Made by a program: the position numbers and the translations under genes. DNA of 52,136 nt, from NCBI GenBank assembly GCA_035463295.1, contig DATHTK010000034.1:1-52136 (forward strand). Direction: 5' to 3'. Numbering within the stretch: position 1 is the first letter of the stretch; the number at the start of each line of letters is the position of its first letter. Below are positions 8,082-16,376 of the stretch, piece by piece. Under the pieces are notes generated by a model. The model was not told where the DNA came from. It did not search any database and was given only the letters and a program-made list of their open reading frames with translations. The stretch comes from DATHTK01 sp035463295 (GTDB lineage: Bacteria > Actinomycetota > Rubrobacteria > Rubrobacterales > Rubrobacteraceae).

Positions 8082-9686
8082 ATGGCAGATAGCCTCCCCG
8101 CGTCAATGCTCGATCCCAGGACGCCCGAGGAGGTCGAGGTCACAGACAGGCCGCGCGAGCCCGTGTGGGACCCGACCCTCGGGATCGAGGTGGGCGTGGA
8201 CGGGGACGAAAGGCCACGCCACAGGCTCGTCGCCATAGGGGACTCGTTGACGCACGGTTTCCAGAGCGGGGCCATCCACAACACCGAGGTCTCGTACCCG
8301 GCGATCATCGCCCAGGAGCTCGGCTGGTTCCGCTTCTTCCGCTACCCCTCCTACTTCGGGCTCGGAGGGCTGCCGCTCAACATGGAGTTCTTGATCCGTG
8401 AGCTGGAGGAGGAGTTCGGGGACAAGCTGGACTGGTGGGAGCTCTCCCTGGCGCTCTATCGGGCGCGACACTTCATGGATCGGGTAGAGGACTGGTGGGA
8501 GCGCGGTCCCGGCTCCCACGTGCCAAACACGAGCGGGATCAACCATAACCTCGGCGTCTACGGGTGGGACCTGCGCGACGCCCTGGAGAAGACGGCGGAC
8601 GTACTGGAGAAGCAGATAAAGGAGCCTCAGGACCATCTGCTGCGGCAGCTCGTCGAGAACGCCAACCAGCGCGCGGCCCTGCGCGTCCTCAGGTCGGCCC
8701 GCAACAAGAGTGGGAAGGCACTCACCCCCTTCGGCGCGGCGGCGCAGCTCGGGGCCGAAGGAACGGTTGAGAACCCCGGCAATGGAGAAGGCGTAGAGAC
8801 CCTCATCGTGTTCCTGGGCGCGAACAACGCCCTCCCCAGCATGCTCAAGCTCGAGGTCGTCTGGAGCGAGGACGGTTACGACGACCTGAGCAAGAAGTGG
8901 CGTTACACCGTGTGGCGGCCGAGCCACTTCGAGGCCGAGCTCGAGCTTGTGGCGCGGGAGGTTCGTAAGATCAAGGCGCGGCACGTGATCTGGGGCACCG
9001 TTCCTCACGTTACCATAGCTCCCATTACCCGCGGGGTCGGTCCGAAGATGGACCGGGGCTCCCGGTACTTCCCGTACTATACGCGGCCCTGGATCACACC
9101 CGAGGACTTCGACGTGAAGAACGACCCGCACATTACCGGCCAGGAGGCCCGGGCGATAGACAGCGCCATCGACCAGTACAACGACGCCATCACCGAGACC
9201 GTGCGCGACGCCCGCGAGAACGGCCGGGACTGGTACCTCTTCGACGTCGCGGGGCTGCTCGACCGCCTGGCGGCCCGCCGCTACATCGAAGATCCCCTCG
9301 CCAGGCCCGAGTGGTGGCGCAAGTACGACCTGCCGCCGGAGCTCCGGGCGCTAACGCCGGAGCCAAACTCCCGCTTCTTCGCCTCCGGCCCGAAGGGGCG
9401 CACGGACGGGGGACTGTTCTCGCTGGACGGGGTCCACCCGACCACCATCGGCTACGGCATCGTGGCGCAGGAACTCGTGGACGTGATGCAGCAGAACGCG
9501 GGCGTGAAGTTCTATCTCCACGATGGCCGCACCGAGCGGACCGGCCCCGTGAGGGTGGACTTCGGGCGCCTGATCTCACGCGACACCCTGATCTCCGACC
9601 CGCCCCGGTCCCTGACCTCCAGCGTAGAACTGCTCGGTTGGGTCGACCGGACCCTCGACGGCATCCTGGACCGCATGCTCTCTTGA
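8082..9686 (+). CDS. Large SGNH/GDSL-type hydrolase
   Basis: A 534-residue protein with the blocks of the SGNH esterase fold: block I GDSLTHGF (about 52-59, nucleophile Ser54), a block-II-like NLGVYGWDL, block III GANNA (about 247-251), and block V DGVHPTT (about 447-453, the Asp/His pair). It is much longer than simple GDSL esterases (200-300), with an extended middle region. No signal peptide is seen, so it is probably cytoplasmic. GGAGGAAGG precedes ATG 8082, 34 bases after the oxidase stop, and the phosphoesterase follows 44 bases after its own stop, so the three are probably one operon. The substrate is unknown; an acyl or acetyl ester is likely. Confidence 0.85.
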   Translation: MADSLPASMLDPRTPEEVEVTDRPREPVWDPTLGIEVGVDGDERPRHRLVAIGDSLTHGFQSGAIHNTEVSYPAIIAQELGWFRFFRYPSYFGLGGLPLNMEFLIRELEEEFGDKLDWWELSLALYRARHFMDRVEDWWERGPGSHVPNTSGINHNLGVYGWDLRDALEKTADVLEKQIKEPQDHLLRQLVENANQRAALRVLRSARNKSGKALTPFGAAAQLGAEGTVENPGNGEGVETLIVFLGANNALPSMLKLEVVWSEDGYDDLSKKWRYTVWRPSHFEAELELVAREVRKIKARHVIWGTVPHVTIAPITRGVGPKMDRGSRYFPYYTRPWITPEDFDVKNDPHITGQEARAIDSAIDQYNDAITETVRDARENGRDWYLFDVAGLLDRLAARRYIEDPLARPEWWRKYDLPPELRALTPEPNSRFFASGPKGRTDGGLFSLDGVHPTTIGYGIVAQELVDVMQQNAGVKFYLHDGRTERTGPVRVDFGRLISRDTLISDPPRSLTSSVELLGWVDRTLDGILDRMLS

Positions 9687-9730
9687 GCAACGGTCGATGA
9701 GCCGCTGTTATACCGAAGAGGAGGCGCGCG

Positions 9731-11263
9731 ATGTCTATCAGAGAAGAGAAGAGAACAACGCCCGGCCGGAGCGATTCAGCCACGCCCTCTTCCCGCGACT
9801 CGCTGTCGGGGGCCGGGTGGCGGTGCCGCGAGGTCGGCGTGCCGGCTACGGGAGGTCCGCCCTTCTCGTGGATGAACCCCGTACCGGTCTGGCAGTCGCG
9901 CAATCAGACTCTGGGTCGTCTCTTCGGTGACCCGACCAACGACGAGCGCCGCCGCTGGATGGAAGTGCAGCGCGCGGCGGGAGAGTTACCGGAGGACCTG
10001 ATCATCGACCAGCACGCCGGCCTCGAAAGCGTCTCGTTCATCGTGATCGGCGATACCGGGGAGGGCGACGCCTCGCAGTACGCGCTCGTGGAGCCGCTGC
10101 TCGCGGGCGGGCGGGATACGGACTTCATGGTCGTCTGCAGCGACGTGATCTACCCGGCAGGCGACGCGGTGGACTACGAGACCAAGTTCTACCGGCCCTA
10201 CGGGGACTACCCGTCTCCTATCTACGGCCTGCCCGGAAACCACGACTGGTACGACGGTCTCGTCGGCTTTATGCACCACCTGTGCGGCGCCGGCGTCTCG
10301 GTGCTGCCGGCCACCGAGGAGCGCGCCTCGTCGTCTCCGAAGGAGCGGTTGCGGCGGCTGCTCTGGCGCCGGCCGGCGAAGAGAAGCGGGGGAGACCTTC
10401 CCGCGCGCCGGCGCACCGACGGCGCACGGCGCTCGAGCCAGCGCTCACCCTATTTCGCCATCGAGACCGGACCACTGCTCATAGTGGGTATCGACACGGG
10501 AATGGGCGGTCCGATCGACCGCGAGCAGGGCGAGTGGTTGAGAAGAGTCTCGCGCCGACCCGGCAAGCCCAAGCTACTGCTCACGGGCAAGCCCCTCTAC
10601 GTGGACGGCGAGCGCCACCCGGGTCCGATCGAGGGCGGTGGCACGGTCGACGATGTAGTGCGCGCCCCCGAGAACGGCTACGTCGCGGCCATCGGCGGGG
10701 ACATCCACAACTACCAGCGCTACGCCGTCAGGTTGGATGGACGGGAGGCCCCGCTCTACTACATCGTCAGCGGGGGAGGGGGCGCTTACATGAGCGCCAC
10801 GCACAGGATCCCGAAGGTCGATCTGGACGGCGTCACCGAAGACGACTTCGTCTGCTACCCGCGGCGCGGCGACTCCCTGTCTTTCTACAGCGGCCTCTAC
10901 GACCGCCGGTTCGGTCTCGGCCGGGGATGGCTCGAGATCGCGCCGGACGAGGCCGCGTCGTATATGGCTGAACGCCTGGGGATCCAGGCTACGCGACCCG
11001 GGGACCGGGGGACGTACGTCAGCCCGCGCGTCCGCCGGGTCGCCGGGCGGATCTTCCCTCTACCGGACAGTGGTAGGGCGCTTCTCCACCACTTCTTCTC
11101 GGAGTTCTTCGACTGGAACGACCCGCCGCTCTTCAAGAACTTCCTGCGCCTCGACGCCTCCAGCGAGGAGCTGCGTATCCGGTGTTTCGCCGCTACCGGC
11201 TGCGCGGAGCACGAACAGAGCCCGCCGATAGAGGACGAGATCAGGATCCCACTCCACCGGTAG
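9731..11263 (+). CDS. Calcineurin-like metallophosphoesterase, divergent
   Basis: This 510-residue protein has metallophosphoesterase blocks in order: FIVIGDTGEGD (Asp108), VVCSDVIYPAGD (Asp138), GLPGNHDWYDG (Asn170, His171) and AAIGGDIHNYQRY (about 320-332). GIDTGMGGPIDREQGEWL fits the segment before the fourth block in purple-acid-phosphatase-like enzymes. The fourth block itself reads LLLTGKPLYV, where the family usually has a metal-binding His before the Pro, so one ligand appears to be missing. The first ~95 residues are extra and partly disordered, with a basic low-complexity insert near 205-240. GAGGAGG lies six bases before ATG 9731. It is the last gene of the oxidase/SGNH/phosphoesterase run. 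The substrate is unknown. Confidence 0.83.
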   Translation: MSIREEKRTTPGRSDSATPSSRDSLSGAGWRCREVGVPATGGPPFSWMNPVPVWQSRNQTLGRLFGDPTNDERRRWMEVQRAAGELPEDLIIDQHAGLESVSFIVIGDTGEGDASQYALVEPLLAGGRDTDFMVVCSDVIYPAGDAVDYETKFYRPYGDYPSPIYGLPGNHDWYDGLVGFMHHLCGAGVSVLPATEERASSSPKERLRRLLWRRPAKRSGGDLPARRRTDGARRSSQRSPYFAIETGPLLIVGIDTGMGGPIDREQGEWLRRVSRRPGKPKLLLTGKPLYVDGERHPGPIEGGGTVDDVVRAPENGYVAAIGGDIHNYQRYAVRLDGREAPLYYIVSGGGGAYMSATHRIPKVDLDGVTEDDFVCYPRRGDSLSFYSGLYDRRFGLGRGWLEIAPDEAASYMAERLGIQATRPGDRGTYVSPRVRRVAGRIFPLPDSGRALLHHFFSEFFDWNDPPLFKNFLRLDASSEELRIRCFAATGCAEHEQSPPIEDEIRIPLHR

Positions 11264-11343
11264 CGACGCCGCAACTCTCATTCGACAAGAGCGCTCCCGC
11301 CTGCGTGCACACCCGGATCTCCGTACCCGCCGAATACGGGGAT

Positions 11344-11381
11344 TGATCAACTTTGATCAGAAGAAGGATCAAAGTTGATCA
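11344..11381. repeat. AT-rich nested palindrome between operon and small gene
   Basis: TGATCAACTTTGATC (11344-11358) and GATCAAAGTTGATCA (11367-11381) are perfect inverted repeats around AGAAGAAG. Each arm, with its next base, is itself close to a palindrome of the form TGATCAA-NN-TTGATCA. The AT content is far above the surroundings and no U-run follows, so a pair of protein-binding sites is more likely than a classical terminator. It lies 62 bases before the small gene at 11443 and about 80 bases after the phosphoesterase. Confidence 0.6.
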
Positions 11382-11442
11382 CGAAAAGGCCGGCCTCGCC
11401 GGGGACAATCTCGGGTAGAGGAACCAGAGAGGAGGTGTCCGA

Positions 11443-11655
11443 ATGACCGCCACCAAGGAGCGCGTGAGGGGACACTACGAGGTCGTGGAGGCTCCCTACG
11501 CCAAGGATTACGTGTGGGTGCCGGGCACCGAGGCCGCCGCGACGCCGACCGGATGGCCACTGTACCCCTGGCGTGTCGAGTACGATCGGTGGCTCGATGA
11601 GAACGCGGCGCACCCCGAAGAGCAGGAGTGGACGGAGCTGAGGGCCCTCGTCTGA
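11443..11655 (+). CDS. Small hypothetical protein
   Basis: A 70-residue soluble, acidic, tryptophan/tyrosine-rich protein (EAPYAKDYVWVPGTEAAA, then PTGWPLYPWRVEYDRW). GAGAGGAGG lies well placed before ATG 11443 and a strong hairpin follows the stop, which supports a real gene despite its size. There are no cysteines or membrane segments. I do not recognise a family. The nested palindrome upstream may be its operator. Confidence 0.6.
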   Translation: MTATKERVRGHYEVVEAPYAKDYVWVPGTEAAATPTGWPLYPWRVEYDRWLDENAAHPEEQEWTELRALV

Positions 11656-11689
11656 CTTCTCCGGACACGCTGGGGACCTCGTCCCGGAC

Positions 11690-11738
11690 GAAGCGGGGCT
11701 CGCGGAGGCATACCTGACCTGCCCGCGAGCCCCGCTTC
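11690..11738. terminator. Strong bidirectional hairpin between convergent genes
   Basis: GAAGCGGGGCTCGCGG (11690-11705) and CCGCGAGCCCCGCTTC (11723-11738) pair perfectly over 16 bp with a 17-base loop. It lies between the stops of the genes ending at 11655 (+) and 11746 (-), and can serve both strands. Confidence 0.8.
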
Positions 11739-11745
11739 CCTGTTC

Positions 11746-12402
11746 TCAGTGGTCTTCGGGGTAGGCCCAGAGGTCTGTGTTGACATCGAAGGAACGGCGA
11801 TGGGTGTGGCCCAGCCTGTCGGCTACCTCCAGCGCGAGACGGACGTTGCCCGCGTGACCTTCTCTTTTTAGCGTATTGGCGAGCCGGATGAGCTCGAACT
11901 TGTATCCTGCGCTGTCCCCGGGCGCCAGGCGAACGGGCGGGGGACCGTCCTCCCGCTCGAGGACGTTGGCGACTCCTTCGGCGAGGTCCAGGGGGAGTAC
12001 CCGGTCTGACGCCGGGTCCAGCACGAGCGTCTCCCGGCGGCGCAGCCTGCCGCCTCTGGTACGGAAGACGATCCGGATGGCGTCGAGGAAGATCTCGCGC
12101 TGCCCCTCGTTCGAGAGGGAGAAGCGCACGACCGGGGAGCCTTCGGGATAGGCGAGCCTGTGTTCCCTGAGAAACGCCCCGAGCAACAGGTAGAGCCCCT
12201 CCTGCGAGTCGTCGTGTATCCGGGGTGGGGGGCGGCGCTCTCCGGGAGGACCTTCCGGAGTTCTGGCGCGGTACTCGTAGCGGACCCGGATCCTGAGCCG
12301 GGGACTTCGGTCTCGGCGCTGGAGGTAGAGGTTGGCGAGCGAGAGGATTAGCGCGAGCACGGAGGCCGCAGCGGTCCCCGCCTGCGCTAGAGCGTCGCCC
12401 AC
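11746..12402 (-). CDS. Hypothetical protein with one N-terminal membrane helix
   Basis: A 218-residue protein with a membrane segment at about 9-25 (AAASVLALILSLANLYL) followed by a basic stop (QRRDRSPRLRIRVRYEYR). The remainder is soluble and beta-rich, with VVRFSLSNEGQREIFLDAIRIVF and LRRRETLVLDPASDRVLPLDL, an arrangement like an Ig-like sandwich exposed on one side of the membrane. I know of no name for it. GTG 12402 is preferred over the longer frame (12570) because GGAGGAGG lies upstream and the extra residues overlap the end of dnaE2. It starts only 4 bases after the dnaE2 stop, so it is probably co-transcribed with the SOS polymerase. Confidence 0.6.
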   Translation of the reverse strand: MGDALAQAGTAAASVLALILSLANLYLQRRDRSPRLRIRVRYEYRARTPEGPPGERRPPPRIHDDSQEGLYLLLGAFLREHRLAYPEGSPVVRFSLSNEGQREIFLDAIRIVFRTRGGRLRRRETLVLDPASDRVLPLDLAEGVANVLEREDGPPPVRLAPGDSAGYKFELIRLANTLKREGHAGNVRLALEVADRLGHTHRRSFDVNTDLWAYPEDH

Positions 12403-12406
12403 GAAC

Positions 12407-15400
12407 CTAACCGGCCCTCCTCCGGCCCCGCCTGCCGGCCCGCAAGAAGGACCCCGGGACCGCTCTCGGCGTCGGTATCCCGTCCGACGCGACCAGCGCC
12501 TCTCGAAGGTCGTAGGCGCGCTCGATGAGGAACGAGAAACCCCTTCTCCGGTCCTGCTCCACCCGTCCATCCAGCAAGAAAGCTCCCCGGTGGTGCAGTA
12601 GGTCCCCGTACCTGTCGTAGACTCTCTCGAAAACGGTCGCCTGCAAGAGACCCCCTTCGTCCTCGACGAGCAGGAACCATACGGGCCTGCCGCTCCTCGT
12701 CGGCGGACACTGGAGGCACTCGAAGAGCCCCGCCGCGCGCACCCGGCTGCCGTGGGGAAGATTCCTGATCTCTCCGCTCGGCGTTACCCCGAGATCCGCC
12801 AGAGCGTCGCGGTAGGGCGCCAAAGGGTGACGGTGGACGTTGAGGGAGAGGACCTCCCACTCCATCCGCTCCCTCGCGCTCTCGGTCGGGGGCAGGTAAC
12901 CGGTGATCCTCCTCTCCCTCTTCTCCCACCAGCTCGCCGGGTGCGGGAGCGGTATCTCCGGCTGGCGGGCATGCCTGCGCTTTCCCGGCAGGTTCGCGGC
13001 TTCGCCCAGGAGTCGTGACCGGTTACCGTCGCGGCCACCGTCTTCCAACGCGTCCAGGAAGCCGCCCCGGATCAGAGCCTCCAGCGAGTCCTTCTGGACG
13101 GCAGTCCTTCGGTAGAGATCGGCGACCGAGGCGAAGGGTCTCTCTTTTCTCGCGGAGACGATGGAGGCGAGGGCCTTCCGCGAGAGACCCCTGCAGTACG
13201 AGAGCCCCACCCTGAGGGCATCCCCTTCGACGGTGAAGCCCTCCCCCGAGAGGTGGACGTCTGGCGGGAGCGTCTCGAGCCCTGTCCTCCGGGCCTCGTT
13301 GAGGAGCACCCTGGGGCTGTAGAAGCCCATCGGCTGGGAGTCGAGAAGACCGCAGAAGAACTCCGCCGGATAGTGCGTTCGCATGTAGGCGGAGGCGTAG
13401 GAGAGGTGGGCGAAGGAGGCGGCGTGCGCGGCGGAGAAGCCGTAGACCGAGAAGCCCTCCATCCAGGCGAAGACCTCCTGCGCCCTCTCTTTGGGGACGC
13501 CCCGGATGGCGGCCCTCCTCAGGAATTCCCCGCGGAACTCGTCCATCGCCCCCGGTCCGCGGCTCTTGGTCATCGCGCGCCTCAGGAGGTCGCCCTCGGC
13601 CAGCGTGAAGCCGGCCACGGCGTGGGCCACCTCGAGGACCTGCTCCTGGAAGATCAGGACCCCGTATGTGGGCTTCAGTACCTCCTCGAGCTCCGGCAGG
13701 GGAATGCTGTGGGGCTCGAGTCCGTTCTTTCTCAGCACGTACGGCGTAACCAGGTCCCCCCGCACGGGCCCAGGACGGAAGAGCGAGATCTGGGCTACCA
13801 GGTCCCGAAGACGCCTGGGCCCGAGCCGGACGGAGAGGTGCATCTGCCCCGGGGACTCGAGCTGGAACATCCCGACGTTTCTCCCGGTCCGGATAAGCGC
13901 GTAGGTCTGTGCATCTTCCGGCGGGGGGGAGAGGGGGTTCACCCTCTCCTTGAACCTTCGTGTCGCGAGCTCACCAGCCTTCCTCAGAGCGGTGTGCATC
14001 TTGAGGCCGAGGAGGTCGAGCTTCGGGAGCCCGGCGTACTCCAGGCCGTCCTTGTCGAACTGGCACCGGAGGAGACCGGGGATGCCCGAGGGCTCTAGTG
14101 GGACCAGCGCCGAGAGGTGACGCGCTTCGTTGCCGAAGACGAGGCCGCCGAGGTGGGTTCCAGTCCCGTGCAGGCGCCCGAGGAGACGCCAGGAGAGGTC
14201 CAGAAGCAGAGAGTACCGCTTCCGGTCCTGCAAGGGGTGTCCCTTCATCGCGGGCTCCAGGAGCGCCTCCCGCCAGCCGGAGAGGGGGTTGAGGAGCCTG
14301 TCTCGGTCCCTGAACCGGGTCGGGACGTGCCGGCAGAGACGGTTTATCTCCCCCGGGGGATGACCGAGCGCCCGCGCGGCGACCCTGACCGCCCCGCGGA
14401 GGGAGAGGGTGCTGGCCGTCGCCGCGACGGCCGCTCCGTGGCGCTCGTGGCGCCGGACGAGCTCGTCCCTCACCTCGTCTCTCCGCTCGGAGTCTAGGTC
14501 GAGGTCTATGTCCGGGGGGTCCCGCCGCCCCTCGTGCAGAAACCGCTCGAAAAGCAGCCGGTTCTCGAAGGGCTCCGGATCCGTCAGACCCAGGCAGTAC
14601 GAGACCAGGCTGTTCGCCGCGCTCCCTCTCCCCGTCACGGAGACACCTTTCCGAACGGCGATCTCCCTGGCCTCGTGAGCGAGCAGGAAGTAGGGAGCGA
14701 ACCCCAGAGAGCAGATGCACTCGAGCTCCCTTCTGAGCCGCCGCCTCACCTTCTCCTCCGCGCCCCTCCCGTACCTCCTGCGCGCCCCCGCCACGGCGAG
14801 CCGTATCAACTGCTTCTCCGGCCTTTCGCTTCCGGCCGCTGGCATGTGCAATCCCCCGGCGAGCCTCGCGGCCCCGGCGCACCTCTCCGCCACCGTCCTG
14901 GCGTTCTCTAGCGCTTCCGGGCGGCTCGCGAAGAGCCTCTCCATCCTCTCCGGCGACCCGAGGTAGAGCTGGTCCGTGGGGCGGTAGCCCGGTCCCGGCA
15001 GCCTCGTGAGGTTGGCGGCGGCCACGATGACCTCGTGGAGGCGGTGGTCCTGCGGCCTGAGGTAGGCTACCTCCCCCGTCGCGAGGACCGGGGCGCCGTG
15101 CGCTTCGGCGAACCGGACGACCTCCGCGAGCCTCCTCCCGCTCCCCGCCGTACGGTCGTCCGTTACCTCGACGAAGACGTTCTCCACCCCGAAAACCTCC
15201 CGCAAGCGGCGAAGGATATCTCCGGCCTCCCGTCCTCGCCCGCCGAGGACGAGACGGGGCAGGAGCCCGAACGGGAGGGCTCCGGTGAGGCAGACGAGGC
15301 CACCCGCGTGCCCGGGCAGGAGATCCAGGCCACATGCAGGCCTCCGCCTCTCCGCCGAGCCGCACCTGTAGGCGGTGAGGAGCCCGCACAGGGACCGGTA

Positions 15401-15709
15401 GCCCCCCATGCTCTCCGCCAGCAGGACCAGGTGCCCGCCGCCTTGCCTCCGCGGGCACGCTCCAGGATCCACCACGCTCACCTCCGCTCCCACGATAGGT
15501 GAGACACCCGCCTCCCCGGCGGCCCTCAAGAACCTCGGCACGCCGTAGAGCCCATCCCTGTCCGTGAGCGCCAGCCGCTCTGCACCCGCCTTCGCCGCAG
15601 CCGCCACCAACTCCTCCGGCGTCGCGACCCCGAAGCCGTAGCTGTGCCCGCTCCGCACGTGGAGATGGACGAAACCCGAGCTCAATCCACTACCCCCACG
15701 AGCAGCCAC
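12407..15709 (-). CDS. dnaE2: Error-prone DNA polymerase, DnaE2/ImuC type (Pol III alpha family)
   Basis: This 1100-residue C-family polymerase starts with a PHP domain (HLHVRSGHS, residues 15-23; AERLALTDRDGLYGVPRF, then GAEVS). The palm carries PDIDLDLD (about residue 395), with the catalytic aspartates of DnaE enzymes, and KLDLLGLK (about 565), with the third. FEQ..VLEVAHAVAGF-type finger motifs, a helix-hairpin-helix zone and an OB-fold near the C-terminus (VRAAGLFECLQCPPT) follow. Length and architecture match DnaE2, which performs translesion synthesis after DNA damage. GTG 15709 has GAAGGGG five bases upstream and overlaps the DUF6504 gene by 28 bases; a TTG at 15685 overlapping that gene's stop is an alternative. 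It is transcribed away from lexA and probably under its control. Confidence 0.92.
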   Translation of the reverse strand: MAARGGSGLSSGFVHLHVRSGHSYGFGVATPEELVAAAAKAGAERLALTDRDGLYGVPRFLRAAGEAGVSPIVGAEVSVVDPGACPRRQGGGHLVLLAESMGGYRSLCGLLTAYRCGSAERRRPACGLDLLPGHAGGLVCLTGALPFGLLPRLVLGGRGREAGDILRRLREVFGVENVFVEVTDDRTAGSGRRLAEVVRFAEAHGAPVLATGEVAYLRPQDHRLHEVIVAAANLTRLPGPGYRPTDQLYLGSPERMERLFASRPEALENARTVAERCAGAARLAGGLHMPAAGSERPEKQLIRLAVAGARRRYGRGAEEKVRRRLRRELECICSLGFAPYFLLAHEAREIAVRKGVSVTGRGSAANSLVSYCLGLTDPEPFENRLLFERFLHEGRRDPPDIDLDLDSERRDEVRDELVRRHERHGAAVAATASTLSLRGAVRVAARALGHPPGEINRLCRHVPTRFRDRDRLLNPLSGWREALLEPAMKGHPLQDRKRYSLLLDLSWRLLGRLHGTGTHLGGLVFGNEARHLSALVPLEPSGIPGLLRCQFDKDGLEYAGLPKLDLLGLKMHTALRKAGELATRRFKERVNPLSPPPEDAQTYALIRTGRNVGMFQLESPGQMHLSVRLGPRRLRDLVAQISLFRPGPVRGDLVTPYVLRKNGLEPHSIPLPELEEVLKPTYGVLIFQEQVLEVAHAVAGFTLAEGDLLRRAMTKSRGPGAMDEFRGEFLRRAAIRGVPKERAQEVFAWMEGFSVYGFSAAHAASFAHLSYASAYMRTHYPAEFFCGLLDSQPMGFYSPRVLLNEARRTGLETLPPDVHLSGEGFTVEGDALRVGLSYCRGLSRKALASIVSARKERPFASVADLYRRTAVQKDSLEALIRGGFLDALEDGGRDGNRSRLLGEAANLPGKRRHARQPEIPLPHPASWWEKRERRITGYLPPTESARERMEWEVLSLNVHRHPLAPYRDALADLGVTPSGEIRNLPHGSRVRAAGLFECLQCPPTRSGRPVWFLLVEDEGGLLQATVFERVYDRYGDLLHHRGAFLLDGRVEQDRRRGFSFLIERAYDLREALVASDGIPTPRAVPGSFLRAGRRGRRRAG

Positions 15710-16110
15710 TCGTTCCCCTTCTCCCGGGCCAGATCTACTACCGCGCCCCCGGAGAGGAGCACCCTGAAGACGGTCCTATCCGGGTAACGGTCCCCCTCCC
15801 ACCAGCGCCCGACCTCCCTCCACCGGTCGAGGACCTCGACCACGCGCCGCCCGGAACGGCGTCTCCTCCCGCACTCGCGACGCACGACGTACGTCCGGCC
15901 GCCGCGCAGGACCTCGACGGGCTCCTCGAAAGCGTGGGCGACCTCTCCCGCGCCACGGCTCGCAAGTTCGCAGGCCCTCACGAGCCAGGGCGCTCCCAGC
16001 AGATGCTCGGCCACCTCCCGCCTCGAAGCGGCGGTGGGGAAGAGGGGCTCCTCGAACCCCTCCGGTCTTAACGGGTAGGCGTGTATCTCCGATACGCTCG
16101 TCGAGCGCAA
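15682..16110 (-). CDS. DUF6504-like mutasome-associated protein
   Basis: This 142-residue protein ends with VVEVLDRWREVGRWWEGDRYPDRTVFRVLLSGG and WLLVGVVD, the strand-rich pattern I associate with DUF6504 proteins encoded beside imuB/dnaE2 in actinobacteria. The function in translesion synthesis is not established. The first ~60 residues (EPLFPTAASRREVAEHLL) are less conserved in appearance. The start is TTG 16110, with GAGGAGG just upstream. It overlaps the dnaE2 start, indicating translational coupling. It is the first gene after the shared lexA-side promoter, with a leader of about 190 bases that contains no obvious ORF. Confidence 0.65.
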   Translation of the reverse strand: MRSTSVSEIHAYPLRPEGFEEPLFPTAASRREVAEHLLGAPWLVRACELASRGAGEVAHAFEEPVEVLRGGRTYVVRRECGRRRRSGRRVVEVLDRWREVGRWWEGDRYPDRTVFRVLLSGGAVVDLAREKGNEWLLVGVVD

Positions 16111-16304
16111 AGCCCCTCCTCTCCGTCTCCACGGAGGAACCTCGCGCCTCGAGGGTCGAGAAACCCTGCCCCGCCCGGTATAATCCCGGACAGGACGGGC
16201 GTCTTTATCCCTCAGAGAACCCCCCGAAAACCGCTCCTGGTTGCCGCCCGGTCGGTCACAGAGGGAGGTCCGGGGTGGGGACGCTCCTCCTTCTTTTCCT
16301 TCTC

Positions 16305-16334
16305 ACTCTACATCCGTTTCACTCCCTGGGTCAA
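16305..16334 (-). promoter_or_regulatory. Leftward promoter of the DUF6504-dnaE2 operon
   Basis: On the minus strand TTGACC (16334-16329) and TAGAGT (16310-16305) are separated by 18 bases. The -35 hexamer is formed by one arm of the palindrome at 16330-16347, so a repressor bound there would block it. Confidence 0.6.
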
Positions 16335-16347
16335 GCAATTGTTTGAC
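16330..16347. promoter_or_regulatory. Candidate LexA operator (SOS box)
   Basis: GTCAAGCAATTGTTTGAC is an 18-bp palindrome with one mismatched pair, GTCAA-N8-TTGAC, 29 bases before the lexA GTG. Its two arms supply the -35 hexamers of the rightward lexA promoter and of the leftward mutasome promoter. Position and symmetry fit an autoregulated SOS box. The motif differs from the CGAAC-N4-GTTCG box of mycobacteria and bacilli. Confidence 0.6.
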
Positions 16348-16371
16348 TAGGGGAGATTCTGGCGTTAGAGT
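16344..16371 (+). promoter_or_regulatory. Rightward lexA promoter, probably leaderless
   Basis: TTGACT (16344-16349) and TAGAGT (16366-16371) are 17 bases apart. The GTG of lexA begins five bases after the -10, so the mRNA should begin at or next to the start codon. No ribosome site is present. Confidence 0.6.
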
Positions 16372-16376
16372 TCTCG

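Noticed and set aside
13971..15458. 495-codon frame inside dnaE2
   Set aside because: An out-of-frame shadow rich in Arg, Gly and Pro. The DnaE2 frame carries the polymerase motifs.
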